Counted from the first letter of the stretch, positions 1-8,928 are shown. The stretch: 64,000 bases of DNA from Pigmentibacter ruber (GCF_009792895.1 NZ_WSSC01000001.1:62001-126000); one strand, 5' to 3'. Program-made: numbers and translations. The notes: generated from the letters alone by a model not told the origin.

Positions 1-79
1 AAGATTTTGATAAGTTAGCCTCTCTGTCTCCCAGATTAGAGCCAAAGGCCAATATGTAGTGGTATTTTTTTTTCTGCAT
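1..79 (-). CDS. folK: FolK, 2-amino-4-hydroxy-6-hydroxymethyldihydropteridine pyrophosphokinase (5' part only)
   Basis: An ATG at 79-77 opens a minus-strand frame that runs off the left edge after 26 codons. The visible N-terminus contains LAFGSNLGDREANL, the strongly conserved opening motif of HPPK (FolK), which pyrophosphorylates the pterin before dihydropteroate synthesis in folate biosynthesis. Only this motif supports the call, but it is highly characteristic. The start lies just downstream of the rpmH terminator on the same strand; no good Shine-Dalgarno is visible. Confidence 0.85.
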   Translation of the reverse strand, partial: MQKKKYHYILAFGSNLGDREANLSKS

Positions 80-94
80 TACTTTATGTTTAAC

Positions 95-120
95 AAAAAA
101 AGGCGCGTGAAGCGCCTTTT
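95..120 (-). terminator. Rho-independent terminator of rpmH
   Basis: A 9-bp stem (98-106 with 112-120, core GGCGC/GCGCC) with a 5-nt loop is followed on the minus strand by a U-run (the A-tract at 95-101). It lies 19 nt after the rpmH stop codon. Confidence 0.85.
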
Positions 121-138
121 AGAAGTTAATTTATTAAA

Positions 139-291
139 TTACTTTACGTAAACAGTTGCAGCGAGTCTTGTACGCCCTTTAGAACGACGACGTTTGATTA
201 CGTTGCGGCCATTTTTTGTAGCCATGCGAGCACGGAAACCGTGTTTGCGTTTACGAACTTTATTACTTGGTTGAAATGTTCTTTTACTCAT
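139..291 (-). CDS. rpmH: 50S ribosomal protein L34
   Basis: This 50-residue, very basic protein begins MSKRTFQPS and carries the L34 signature [10 protein letters not shown] followed by an Arg/Lys-rich tail (KRRRSKGR). L34 is a small protein of the large ribosomal subunit. The length matches the family. An AGAGGA Shine-Dalgarno sits upstream of the ATG at 291. Instead of the frequent rnpA neighbour, the next minus-strand gene after the terminator is folK. Confidence 0.97.
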   Translation of the reverse strand: MSKRTFQPSNKVRKRKHGFRARMATKNGRNVIKRRRSKGRTRLAATVYVK

Positions 292-504
292 GTCACAAAT
301 CCTCTCAAATCATAGGAACCATTTTGCTAGCATAAGCCTTATCATAGTGCAAGCATAAAGTAAAAAAAACAAAAACTAGAAAAGTTAAGAGCTTGTTCAA
401 ATTGTGAACTAAGATTTTTCTGGCTTTGATTTTGTCTTTTTCTGTGGCATAGGTTTTTCATGGATTTGAGCCATTTTCTATTAATTAAGTGAGAAGATAA
501 AACC
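292..504. other. Divergent intergenic region between rpmH and the rRNA methyltransferase gene
   Basis: This AT-rich stretch must hold the divergent promoters of rpmH and the methyltransferase gene. On the minus strand a TATGATAAGG-type -10 candidate lies near 345-336, but no convincing -35 accompanies it. No RNA gene or small reading frame with a ribosome binding site was seen. Confidence 0.5.
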
Positions 505-1572
505 ATGAATTTTAAACAAAGAGACTCTCGAAGTAGAGGAAATAAACCAGTAAAAACAGAGGGTAGAGGTAAAAATCCGCGCTATAAGTCTGAAGACTCA
601 TTGCTTGAAGAAAAGAAATCTCGTTACTCAGCTGGGCGTGAAGAAAAGAAATCACAGTATTCTTCTGGCCGTGAAAGACAAAAGCCTCAATTTTCAAAAG
701 ATAGAAAATCATTTGAGGGGGGAGAAAAAGCTCCTATAGTGCAAAAAAACGAACAAAATCAAAATTTTAAGTCTTTTAAGAAGCCTTTAAAAGAAATTTT
801 TATTTGGGGCAGAAGGACGGTTGAAGCGTTTCTCAGCAATTTGCATCAGCAGGGTAAAGAAATAGAAAATTCTAAATATGCGTTACATATTATTGTTGAT
901 AAAGCCAATAAAGCGCCATCTCAATTAAAACCGTCTGTAGAATCTGCTCAATTATTAGGTATTAAAATTGTACCACATCAGTCTACTGAAACATGGCCTT
1001 TAACAGATTCTGGTGAAGAATTAAATCATCAGCGTATTTGTTTAAAAATTCCAGAATATCCAATACAGTATATATCAGAAGCTATAGAAGTTATAAAATC
1101 AGCTAATTCAGAATCTCAACATGGCTGTGTAGGATTAGTCTTAGACCAAATTCAAGATCCAAGAAATTTTGGGGCAATTATTCGCAGTGCTGCTTTTTTT
1201 GGTGTAAAATTCATAGTTTATGGAACAGATAGACAAGCAGACATCTCATCACTTGTTTTAAAAACTTCTGCTGGAGGAGCCTTTTCTATCTCTTTAATTC
1301 CAGCAGTAAACATCAATCGAGCTCTCCAACAGATTAAGGAAGCTGGGGCGTGGATAGTAGGTACTGCTTTAGGTGAAAACTCTAGTAACCTAAAAGATTT
1401 ACCAATTGATAGAGCTTGGGTTGGGGTTTTAGGAAATGAAGAAAAAGGCTTGCGCAATGAAGTTCTTAAAAACTGTGATTATATCGTCCAAATTCCTGGA
1501 GGAAAAGGTACGGTTGATTCTCTAAATGTTAGCGTTGCGGCTGGAATTCTTATTCATTCTTTAAGTCATTAA
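505..1572 (+). CDS. rlmB: TrmH/SpoU-family RNA 2'-O-methyltransferase, RlmB-like
   Basis: The C-terminal half has the three SpoU motifs: NFGAIIRSA near residue 220, GNEEKGL near 312 and SLNVSVAAGILIH near 340. These form the SAM-binding trefoil knot of rRNA/tRNA ribose methyltransferases. The segment IWGRRTVEAFL at about 100-110 matches the substrate-binding domain of RlmB, which methylates G2251 of 23S rRNA. Residues 1 to about 95 are an extra low-complexity, basic tail with repeated KKSRYS/KKSQYS units, probably disordered and RNA-binding. The family is certain; the exact target is inferred. It is followed 9 nt later by pgeF. Confidence 0.85.
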   Translation: MNFKQRDSRSRGNKPVKTEGRGKNPRYKSEDSLLEEKKSRYSAGREEKKSQYSSGRERQKPQFSKDRKSFEGGEKAPIVQKNEQNQNFKSFKKPLKEIFIWGRRTVEAFLSNLHQQGKEIENSKYALHIIVDKANKAPSQLKPSVESAQLLGIKIVPHQSTETWPLTDSGEELNHQRICLKIPEYPIQYISEAIEVIKSANSESQHGCVGLVLDQIQDPRNFGAIIRSAAFFGVKFIVYGTDRQADISSLVLKTSAGGAFSISLIPAVNINRALQQIKEAGAWIVGTALGENSSNLKDLPIDRAWVGVLGNEEKGLRNEVLKNCDYIVQIPGGKGTVDSLNVSVAAGILIHSLSH

Positions 1573-1581
1573 AGGGTTATT

Positions 1582-2505
1582 ATGCATTTTTTATCCCATT
1601 TGGAATCAAATCATTATCCATTGCATATACCAGATGCTTTTATAAAAGAATTTAAGCCAAGTGTGGAAAAGATATCATTTAATCCCTTTCAGAGTGAAGA
1701 GAATATAGCTGTAAAAATTAATTCTTGTAAAAGCTCAGTTCGGTATTCTTTAAATGAAGCTCTAACGCATTCATTTATGGTCAAAGCGTTTCACAGTAAT
1801 ATTATCGCAAGAGCGGCTGAAAACTCTCCCGCTGCAGACGCTCACTATATCGTAGCCCCATTGCGGAATAGTACTCCTATTTTTCAAGGGAAAAAATATT
1901 TATCTATTCGAACGGCCGATTGTTTAGCTGTTGTGTTTGTTTTTGAAAATGCGGAATATTTTATTGGAGCTATTACGCATGCGGGTTGGAGAGGATTCAC
2001 TCAGGGAATTATTCAAAACACAATTGAACGTTTAATTCTTGAGGCAAATTCAATTGGGATCTCAAAAAGTAATTTGTTAAATGGTTTGCATATCCATATT
2101 GCTCCCGCTATTTTTGGGGTTTCATATGAATGCGGAGCAGATGTAGCCGCAGCTTTTATGCAGCATTTTAATTTATTAACTTCTAAATTTTCAAATGCTA
2201 TCAATTACCAAGAATTGTATCATTTATTGACCAATGTCCAACAAGACACTTTTCTTTCAGATATAGTTCAAAGCCATTTGCTTAAAAATCAGCAATCTAT
2301 CATTATACCTGGAAAGATTTTTCCAGATTTACAACTTTTAGCGGCTTTAGAGGGCTATATTTCTGGCATTCCAATTGAGAATATTGAGATTTTAAGAGAA
2401 AATACTTATAGTCATCCATGCCTTTTTAGCTATCGTGAAGCAAGTCATAAAAAGACAAATTCAGGTCATCGGCAATGGACTCATCTTTGTTTTCCAGCTC
2501 TTTAG
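1582..2505 (+). CDS. pgeF: PgeF/YfiH (YlmD)-family protein, laccase-domain purine nucleoside phosphorylase or peptidoglycan editing factor
   Basis: The 307-residue protein carries the family's metal and active-site motifs: a His near residue 71, TADC at 112-115, THAGWRG at 132-138 and HIAP followed by YECG near 172-186. Members of this family have been described as polyphenol oxidases, as purine nucleoside phosphorylases (YlmD/LACC1) and as an editor that removes mis-incorporated L-Ser from peptidoglycan precursors (PgeF). The sequence does not decide between these roles. It lies 9 nt after the methyltransferase gene, so the two are probably cotranscribed. Confidence 0.85.
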   Translation: MHFLSHLESNHYPLHIPDAFIKEFKPSVEKISFNPFQSEENIAVKINSCKSSVRYSLNEALTHSFMVKAFHSNIIARAAENSPAADAHYIVAPLRNSTPIFQGKKYLSIRTADCLAVVFVFENAEYFIGAITHAGWRGFTQGIIQNTIERLILEANSIGISKSNLLNGLHIHIAPAIFGVSYECGADVAAAFMQHFNLLTSKFSNAINYQELYHLLTNVQQDTFLSDIVQSHLLKNQQSIIIPGKIFPDLQLLAALEGYISGIPIENIEILRENTYSHPCLFSYREASHKKTNSGHRQWTHLCFPAL

Positions 2506-2648
2506 TGGAAAATTTTCAGATAAAAGAAAGTCTAATAGGGGGCTTTGTTTTTCCCTTGCTCATCATAAGTAAACCGTGATAGCTCTAGGTTCATTTAATG
2601 GGCTTTTGAAATGTTACTGGGTTCGGCCCAATAGGAGTTAAAAACCAA

Positions 2649-3065
2649 ATGAATGAAGTTTCTCAAGTGGCTTATCGTTATGCAGCACTATTTTATGGTA
2701 TTATTGCTGCCTATTTTTGGTATATTTTTTACGCCTTATGGGGTTTCTTAGGGAAAAATTATTTTCCTCAAGATGTTTCCAGCGTATTGAGCATTCAGAA
2801 TAATAATTTTCATATCGTTAATATTATAGTAGCTTCGGTTCTAACCTTATCTGTATTAATTGGTTTAATTTTACATAAAAAATTAAAGGAATTTATTGTT
2901 GATGTTGGTGATGAGCTTTCTAGGGTTGCGTGGCCAACTTTAAAAGAAGCTCAAAAAACAACAGCTATTGTTATTGCGCTTGTCATTGTTTCTTCCATTG
3001 TGTTGTTTTTTGCTGATATGATATTTTTGAAAGCAATTAATTTAATTATGAATACTGCAGCTTAA
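2649..3065 (+). CDS. secE: Preprotein translocase subunit SecE
   Basis: The 138-residue protein has three predicted membrane segments (about 12-34, 52-72 and 105-130). The SecE signature is DELSRVAWPTLKEA, just before the last helix. SecE is an essential part of the SecYEG channel in the inner membrane. The three-helix form resembles that of enterobacteria rather than the single-helix form. A ribosome binding site (AGGAG) precedes the ATG. Upstream, TTGCTC at 2556 with 17-nt spacing to ATAGCT is a weak promoter candidate. nusG follows after 31 nt, the classic secE-nusG order. Confidence 0.95.
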   Translation: MNEVSQVAYRYAALFYGIIAAYFWYIFYALWGFLGKNYFPQDVSSVLSIQNNNFHIVNIIVASVLTLSVLIGLILHKKLKEFIVDVGDELSRVAWPTLKEAQKTTAIVIALVIVSSIVLFFADMIFLKAINLIMNTAA

Positions 3066-3096
3066 GAAAATTTGATAAATCAAGGAATTTTAATTT

Positions 3097-3717
3097 ATGG
3101 TGGATACAAAATTGAGTGAACAAGAAGCAACAGCAAAGACAAATTCATTTACGCATGAAAGATTTAAGTGGTACGCCGTTTTAACTCAATCTGGCATGGA
3201 AAAAAAAGCAAAAGCAACTTTAGAAGAACGCATTAAAAAGCTGAAAATGACTGATTATTTTGGTCAAATTCTTATTCCAACAATGACAGTTGAAAAAATA
3301 GATGAAGGCGGAAAAAAGAAAAAAGTAGAACAAAAAATGATGCCAGGCTATCTATTTGTCCAAATGGATCCTGATCACAAAGCTACGTTTGGATGTGTAA
3401 AAGATACACCGAAAATTTCCTCCTTTATTGGGTCTGCTGCTAATCAAGATCCAAAACCTGTTCCTGATGAAGAAATTAGCCGCATATTTAATAAGGCCGC
3501 TGAAGCAACGAAAGCTGCGCCAGCTAAACCGCTTACAGCTTTTGAAAAGGGTGAGAAGGTAAAAGTAATTGAAGGTCCGTTTACTAACTTTATTGGTGAT
3601 ATTGATGAAGTTAAACCTGATAAAATGAAACTACGTTTACTTATCTCAGTTTTTGGTAGAGCAACTCCGGTTGAGCTTGAATTTAACAAGGTTGAAAAAC
3701 TTAAAGATGGTGAGTAA
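3097..3717 (+). CDS. nusG: Transcription termination/antitermination factor NusG
   Basis: The N-terminal NGN domain starts at about residue 24 (WYAVLTQSGMEKKA) and includes MPGYLFVQM. The C-terminal KOW motif is GEKVKVIEGPFTNFIGDI near 150-167. NusG binds RNA polymerase to control pausing and links it to Rho or the ribosome. The 206 residues are somewhat longer than E. coli NusG (181), with a Lys-rich insertion near residues 66-76. It follows secE closely and ends in a strong terminator. The usual ribosomal-protein genes (rplK/rplA) do not follow. Confidence 0.95.
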   Translation: MVDTKLSEQEATAKTNSFTHERFKWYAVLTQSGMEKKAKATLEERIKKLKMTDYFGQILIPTMTVEKIDEGGKKKKVEQKMMPGYLFVQMDPDHKATFGCVKDTPKISSFIGSAANQDPKPVPDEEISRIFNKAAEATKAAPAKPLTAFEKGEKVKVIEGPFTNFIGDIDEVKPDKMKLRLLISVFGRATPVELEFNKVEKLKDGE

Positions 3718-3746
3718 TATTTTTTAGAAGTATTATTTGACTATGC

Positions 3747-3780
3747 TAAAAACAGGGCTTTTAAAGCTCTGTTTTTTTTT
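3747..3780 (+). terminator. Rho-independent terminator after nusG
   Basis: ACAGGGCTTT pairs with AAAGCTCTGT (one G-U pair) and is followed by a run of nine or more T. It lies 30 nt after the nusG stop. Confidence 0.9.
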
Positions 3781-3835
3781 ATATAGTTAATTTAGAAAAA
3801 TTTTCTATCTATAAATTTTATAAGGCTTAAATTTT

Positions 3836-4210
3836 GTGGGAAAAAATGTTGAAATTGAAAAAAGAAATTCTGAAAGATTTAAAAGTGGTATTCCTGTGTT
3901 AATTAAAACTAAAGACATAACTAAAATATTAGAATGCACTCTAATAGATATTTCAGAGACTGGATTTGCTGTAAGAATTGAACATGGAAAAATAAAAATG
4001 AGTAGTGAAGAGCATTTTATTTTATCAATAGATCCCGCACTATTTGAATTAAATGAGTATAATAGTATAGAAATAAATTCTGTTTGTAAAAGATTTGATC
4101 TTGAAAATAAAATATTAGGTGCAATATTTTATAAAAATACTGAGTTAATAAATAAATATTTGGAAAATATAATTTCTTACTTCAAAAAAATTAATGAAAA
4201 TTTATATTAA
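3836..4210 (+). CDS. PilZ-domain protein (predicted cyclic di-GMP receptor)
   Basis: The 124-residue single-domain protein has both PilZ ligand motifs: RxxxR at residues 10-14 (RNSER) and DxSxxG at 38-43 (DISETG). Proteins with both motifs usually bind cyclic di-GMP. The frame starts at a GTG with AAGG about 12 nt upstream; no in-frame ATG is available before the motif. It lies 29 nt before the receiver-TPR gene and probably shares its transcript. Confidence 0.8.
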   Translation: MGKNVEIEKRNSERFKSGIPVLIKTKDITKILECTLIDISETGFAVRIEHGKIKMSSEEHFILSIDPALFELNEYNSIEINSVCKRFDLENKILGAIFYKNTELINKYLENIISYFKKINENLY

Positions 4211-4239
4211 ATTATTTTAATTACTGAAGGAATTAATTT

Positions 4240-5412
4240 ATGACATTAGTTCTTGAGCTTCCTGAAAATTTATCATTTTTAGTTGTAGATGAAAGTGAGG
4301 CTATTCGGACTACAGTTTCTGCAGGATTAAAAGCATTAGGTTTTAGATATGTTACACAAGCAACAAGTTCTCTCAGTGCTTGTGAGATATTGAAAAATAG
4401 AAAAATTGATTTTGTGATTTGTGAATTAGAAATGCCGCTTCTTAATGGAGTTGATTTATTAAAAGAAATAAGGGATTCAAATGAATTAAATAAAATAGCT
4501 TTTCTCATGATGAGCGGAAGTGTTACGAAAGTAAATATTGCGTTATTAGCAGAATATGAGATTGATGGATTTTTAAAAAAACCCTTTACTTTGCAAGCAT
4601 TAGCTCAAAAATTACCAATTTGTATGCAAAGTTATAATAATACTAATAGTATTGAAAGTAAGTTTCAAGAAGCTAAATCAATGATCCAAAAATATGATTA
4701 TGAAATTGCGGTCAATAAATATCAACTATTATTAAAAAAAGTACCAAATTCCTGTCGGGCGCGTGTTGGACTAGCTATTTGTTATAGGATGATGCGAAAT
4801 TATCAAAAGGCTGAGACAATGTGTCGACAAGCAATAGAAAAAAATCCAGTATACGTGCAAGCATATGATGAATTAGGAAAAATATATGTCACTATGAATA
4901 AGATAGAAGAGTCTATTAAGGTTTTCAGGCAAGCAGTTACTTTAAGTCCAAGTAATCCTCTACGATTTGAAAGAATAACTTCGCTTTTAGTTGAAAAACA
5001 AAGATTTAAAGAGGCAGAATTATTTATGGAGTCTGCTGCTAGTAATGGAATAGTATACACAAATTTAAATGAACAATTTGCTAAAATACTTTTTTATCAA
5101 AAAAAATTAGAAAAAGCTGCAATATATTTTGAAAAGGCATTAATAAATGATCCAAATAATAGAAGCTTAATTAATTTAATGGGTATTTGTTTGAAAGATT
5201 TAAATCGTTATGATGATGCATTGAAATATTATAACATGGCAATAAAAGCTTATCCAACTGATACAAAAGTTTTATTTAATAAAGCCCTTTGTTTTATAGA
5301 AATGAAAAAGTTTGATAAAGCTAAAAAACTTTGCGAATATATTTTGACTTTAGAACCTACAAATCAAAAAGTAATAAATAAAATTCAAGAAATAAATTTA
5401 AAATGTCAATAA
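4240..5412 (+). CDS. Receiver-like domain fused to TPR repeats; phospho-acceptor Asp replaced by Glu
   Basis: Residues 11-125 form a CheY-like receiver: acidic pair D17-E18, switch Ser S92 and Lys K114 in FLKKPF. At the phosphorylation site the sequence is CELEMP, so Glu62 stands where Asp is expected. This may mimic the phosphorylated state or make the domain a constitutive pseudo-receiver (inference). Residues from about 125 to 390 are tandem TPR repeats, for example AIEKNPVYVQAYDELGKIY, which usually mediate protein contacts. No DNA-binding or enzymatic output domain is seen. Shine-Dalgarno GAAGGA precedes the ATG. Confidence 0.8.
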   Translation: MTLVLELPENLSFLVVDESEAIRTTVSAGLKALGFRYVTQATSSLSACEILKNRKIDFVICELEMPLLNGVDLLKEIRDSNELNKIAFLMMSGSVTKVNIALLAEYEIDGFLKKPFTLQALAQKLPICMQSYNNTNSIESKFQEAKSMIQKYDYEIAVNKYQLLLKKVPNSCRARVGLAICYRMMRNYQKAETMCRQAIEKNPVYVQAYDELGKIYVTMNKIEESIKVFRQAVTLSPSNPLRFERITSLLVEKQRFKEAELFMESAASNGIVYTNLNEQFAKILFYQKKLEKAAIYFEKALINDPNNRSLINLMGICLKDLNRYDDALKYYNMAIKAYPTDTKVLFNKALCFIEMKKFDKAKKLCEYILTLEPTNQKVINKIQEINLKCQ

Positions 5413-5555
5413 AAATAGTATTTATTAAATTAAAAATATGAAATTTTATAAATAAGATGTAAATAAACAAATTAAATAGAGTTGACAATAGCTAAGAAGT
5501 TTGAGATTTTTTATACTCAACTTTATTTATTCTTTAGATGATGAGGTTTTATTTT

Positions 5556-7349
5556 ATGATGAAATGGTGGGGTTGGGGAGATCCGCAAAAAACTTTTCCA
5601 ATGGACGATAAGCCAAATTTGTGGAATTGGATTTGTGGGATTTTGAATTTAGATGAGAATGAGAAAACAGCAGTACCAGTGAATCGTGAGCAAGTAAAAT
5701 TACCTCTTTTAAATCTGCATCAAGATTTTTTTCAAGAAATACAGCAAATATTGAAAAAAGAGCAAATTTTTACAGATGAAGATGAAAGACTTTTGCATTC
5801 TTATGGAAAATCATATGCAGATCTTTTTTATGCACGCAAAGGTATCGTAAAAAAAGCTCCTGATATTGTTCTCTATCCTGAAAGCCATGATGATGTTGAA
5901 AACATAATTAAATTGGCTCATTTGCATAATGTCTGTGTTGTGCCATTTGGTGGAGGGACAAATATTGTTGGGGGAGTTGATCCGCGTGACCAAGTCGTAA
6001 CAAGTCAAGGCAGTCGCTGTATTGTTTCTTTAGATATGAAAAGAATGAATAAAGTGGTTTCAATAGATACGCAATCAAATACAGCTATAATTCAAGCTGG
6101 AGCTTTAGGACCTATTTTAGAAGAACAGTTGAATGCAAAAGGTTGGTCTTTGGGACATTATCCAGACTCGTTTGAGTATTCTACTTTAGGTGGTTGGTTG
6201 GCAACTCGCTCTGCCGGTATGCAATCTGATGCCTATGGAAAAATTGAGGATATGCTTGTTTCCTTAAAAATGGTGACACCTACAGGAACAGTAGTTACAA
6301 GAACAACTCCTGCTTCTAGTGCAGGACCAGATTTAAACAGACTTGTTCTTGGTTCTGAAGGAATTTTAGGTGTAATAACTGAAGCAACAATGCGTGTTCA
6401 TAAAGCACCTGAGGTAAAAGATTATCGTGGTTTTATTTTCCCTTCTTTTGAAAAGGGAGTTGAGGCTATTCGTGAATGTTTGGAAAAAAATTGGATACCA
6501 AGCATGATTCGTTTGCAAGATGAGTTTGAATCGCAACTCGCTTTTAATATGAAGACTCCAAAAAAAGGAATTGAAGCAATTATTCAAAAACAAGTAAAAA
6601 AGTTTTTAATTGCTACTGGCTATCAAAAACCTTGTATTATGATTGTTGGTTTTGAAGGTGATCTTAAAAATACGCAAATTGTTTCTCATGAAGCAGTAAA
6701 AATTTTAAAGAAACATAGAGCATTTTCCTTAGGGAAAAGTGTTGGAAAAACCTGGTCGAAAGATAAATTTAATATTCCATATTTACGTGACTACATGATG
6801 GATTATGCTGTCATGGTAGATGTTGCAGAGACAGCCGCTGTGTGGTCAAAGCTTCTTAATGTTTATCAAAGAACTATTGATGAAGTAAAAAAACGTTTTG
6901 CGGAAGATGACAACGGAAAACATATGGGTTACATCGGTTGTCATATTTCTCATACTTATCAAACAGGTGCTTGTCTTTACTTTACTTATGCAACAAAACA
7001 ACAAGAAGGTAAGGAATTAGAACAATATTATGGTTACAAAAAATTAGTAACAGATACTTTTTTACGTAACGGAGCAACTCTTACACATCATCATGCTGTT
7101 GGTTATGAGCATGCACCATGGATGGAAGCTGAAGTATCCGCAACAGGCTTGAAGGCAATTAAAGCTATTAAAGATTCTCTAGATCCTAAAAACATTTGTA
7201 ATCCAGGTAAAGTATTACCTGTTGAAGAAGAAATGAAACTAGGAGTGTTTGGAATTGACGCCCCTGACTTGGTTAATCAAAGTAAGAGCCGAGCTAAAAA
7301 GAGAGCTGGGCAGGTGAGTCGCAATTCGCACGAAAATACGATTAGTTAA
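5556..7349 (+). CDS. FAD-binding oxidase of the alkyldihydroxyacetonephosphate synthase (AGPS) type
   Basis: The N-terminus MMKWWGWGD, the FAD-binding PP-loop PFGGGTNIVGGV (about 130-141), YSTLGGWLATRSAGMQSD, and the C-terminal HHHAVGYEHAPW and CNPGKVL are typical of the AGPS branch of the VAO/GlcD flavoprotein family. AGPS swaps the acyl chain of acyl-DHAP for a fatty alcohol to make an ether bond. The start at 5556 is preferred to an ATG at 5538 because GATGAGG around 5540-5546 then acts as Shine-Dalgarno with 9-nt spacing. The gene overlaps the convergent dehydrogenase gene by 111 bp. Nearby genes support an ether-lipid role. Confidence 0.75.
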   Translation: MMKWWGWGDPQKTFPMDDKPNLWNWICGILNLDENEKTAVPVNREQVKLPLLNLHQDFFQEIQQILKKEQIFTDEDERLLHSYGKSYADLFYARKGIVKKAPDIVLYPESHDDVENIIKLAHLHNVCVVPFGGGTNIVGGVDPRDQVVTSQGSRCIVSLDMKRMNKVVSIDTQSNTAIIQAGALGPILEEQLNAKGWSLGHYPDSFEYSTLGGWLATRSAGMQSDAYGKIEDMLVSLKMVTPTGTVVTRTTPASSAGPDLNRLVLGSEGILGVITEATMRVHKAPEVKDYRGFIFPSFEKGVEAIRECLEKNWIPSMIRLQDEFESQLAFNMKTPKKGIEAIIQKQVKKFLIATGYQKPCIMIVGFEGDLKNTQIVSHEAVKILKKHRAFSLGKSVGKTWSKDKFNIPYLRDYMMDYAVMVDVAETAAVWSKLLNVYQRTIDEVKKRFAEDDNGKHMGYIGCHISHTYQTGACLYFTYATKQQEGKELEQYYGYKKLVTDTFLRNGATLTHHHAVGYEHAPWMEAEVSATGLKAIKAIKDSLDPKNICNPGKVLPVEEEMKLGVFGIDAPDLVNQSKSRAKKRAGQVSRNSHENTIS

Positions 7350-8096
7350 TCCTGGAACACAAACAAGCTCTCCATTAAGCAATGAATTTAATCCTTGTTC
7401 AGCAACTTCACGGGCAGACATGCCCGATGATTTTTCTATTATATTTTTATCAGAAAGTTCTTGAATTTTTGAACGAGCGCGAAATTCAGTTTGAGTTATA
7501 CCTGGGCATAAACAACAAACTTTAATGCCAAAAGATTTATTTTCATGCGCAATGGATGAGCTAAATGATAATATAAATGATTTGCAAGCGCCGTAAACGG
7601 ATTGATAAGGGACAGGAGAAAAAGAATATACTGAACCTACATTTAAAATAAATCCAAACTTATTTTTTTGCATATTTGGTAAAAGAAGTTTAGTAATACT
7701 AAGTGTAGAATTAATTTGAAGTTGTACTAAATTTATTTCTCTTTGGATATTAGTTTCATGAAATCCTCCATGTATTCCAAATCCAGCATTATTTATTAGT
7801 AAATCAACAGATAGATTATGTTTTTCTAGAAACTGTGCAATATCTTCTGTGCAATTTTGTTTTGATAAATCTAGAGCAAGAGGATAAATTTTAGATCCGT
7901 ATTTCTGAGATAAGTTATCTTCTAATTCAGATAATTTTTGCAAATCTCTAGCAACAATAATAATATCATAACCTTTTTCAGCTAATAAATTCGTAAAAGC
8001 AAATCCAATTCCACTAGAGGCACCTGTAACAAGTGCTAATTTTTTTCTTTTTATATCAATGACACTGTTACTTATATTCTTTTTAAAAAAATTCAT
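7239..8096 (-). CDS. Short-chain dehydrogenase/reductase, candidate 1-alkyl/acyl-DHAP reductase
   Basis: A classical SDR: TGASSGIG for NAD(P) binding near residue 25, NNAG, the catalytic Ser in NVGSVYS and YGACK (YxxxK), then CPGIT. The ATG at 8096 is chosen because the acyltransferase stop is at 8098-8100, giving a 1-nt gap; an upstream ATG at 8138 has no ribosome binding site. It follows the plsC-like gene on the same strand, so one transcript is likely. By context it may reduce alkyl-DHAP as DHRS7B does in animals, but the sequence alone does not fix the substrate. The 3' end overlaps the AGPS-like gene tail to tail. Confidence 0.8.
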   Translation of the reverse strand: MNFFKKNISNSVIDIKRKKLALVTGASSGIGFAFTNLLAEKGYDIIIVARDLQKLSELEDNLSQKYGSKIYPLALDLSKQNCTEDIAQFLEKHNLSVDLLINNAGFGIHGGFHETNIQREINLVQLQINSTLSITKLLLPNMQKNKFGFILNVGSVYSFSPVPYQSVYGACKSFILSFSSSIAHENKSFGIKVCCLCPGITQTEFRARSKIQELSDKNIIEKSSGMSAREVAEQGLNSLLNGELVCVPGLTNRIFVRIATHLPSSLFSSALTLINQVRGVNSKHS

Positions 8097-8097
8097 A

Positions 8098-8928
8098 TTA
8101 TTTGATAAATCCTGATTTATATATTGTGAAATAAGCATTTTCTTGCGTTTTTATTTGTTTTGCTATCTGACTTACAATTTCTCCGCAACCTTCTCTTCCT
8201 TCTAATTTAGTATTTGGCTCAATTAGTTTTAAATCAATATAAAAATTAGAATTTTTTAAAGGATAATTTGAGTAAGTTTCTTGCTTATCGCCTCTAACAT
8301 AAATGCAAAGAACCCTACAATTAGGAACATTTTGAATAATTTTTCCAACTCCATAAGTCATTTGATTTTCTTCAAATCTACCTGTTCTGCTTCTTTTTCC
8401 TTCTGGAAAAATAGTGATAATTTCTCCTTTTAACAATAAATTTTTACAAATAGAAAGTATTTCATTGTGATGTGATGATGAAGCATCTCTATGAATAAAA
8501 ATACACTTTGCCAGAAAAGCTATGGTACGATAGTGCCATTTTTTTCCAAAAAAGTCTCCGGCTGGTAAATTCCATGAAAAATATTTATAATTAAATTGAT
8601 ACCAATAATTTGGAGCAAGTGCCCAAATTATTAAACATGAATCAATAAAAGTAAGATGATTTGCACAGATAATTAATGGCTTATCTTCTTTGATAATTTC
8701 TTTAAATTGTTTACGAATTTTTTTAATATTTTCAATTTTATATTTCATAATAAATTTAAAGATAAAAATAATGGAATAACAAAAAGGAATTAGTAACAAA
8801 AAACTTATTGTCTTTTGGAAAAAAAGTCTTTGTTCTGAATACGAAACTATTGCTGGAGATTTATAAATCTCTTTATCAGTGGTCTGAATTATTTGAGCTG
8901 TTGATTTAGAATTTTCTTTTTCTAGCAT
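8098..8928 (-). CDS. PlsC-like 1-acylglycerol-3-phosphate O-acyltransferase
   Basis: The protein has the acyltransferase block I NHLTFID (H-X4-D) and block III FPEGKRSRTGR, plus a hydrophobic N-terminal segment (about residues 34-62) that anchors it to the membrane. The family transfers an acyl chain to lysophosphatidate or its alkyl analogue. It is 276 residues, usual for the family, and heads a two-gene minus-strand operon with the SDR. Together with AGPS and the acyl-CoA reductase it could complete an ether phospholipid route. Confidence 0.85.
   Translation of the reverse strand: MLEKENSKSTAQIIQTTDKEIYKSPAIVSYSEQRLFFQKTISFLLLIPFCYSIIFIFKFIMKYKIENIKKIRKQFKEIIKEDKPLIICANHLTFIDSCLIIWALAPNYWYQFNYKYFSWNLPAGDFFGKKWHYRTIAFLAKCIFIHRDASSSHHNEILSICKNLLLKGEIITIFPEGKRSRTGRFEENQMTYGVGKIIQNVPNCRVLCIYVRGDKQETYSNYPLKNSNFYIDLKLIEPNTKLEGREGCGEIVSQIAKQIKTQENAYFTIYKSGFIK

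Noticed and set aside
2506-2648. tRNA-Trp gene upstream of secE
   Set aside because: Although this position often holds a tRNA and a GGGTTCGGCCC stem is present, no acceptor stem, anticodon arm or CCA end can be drawn.
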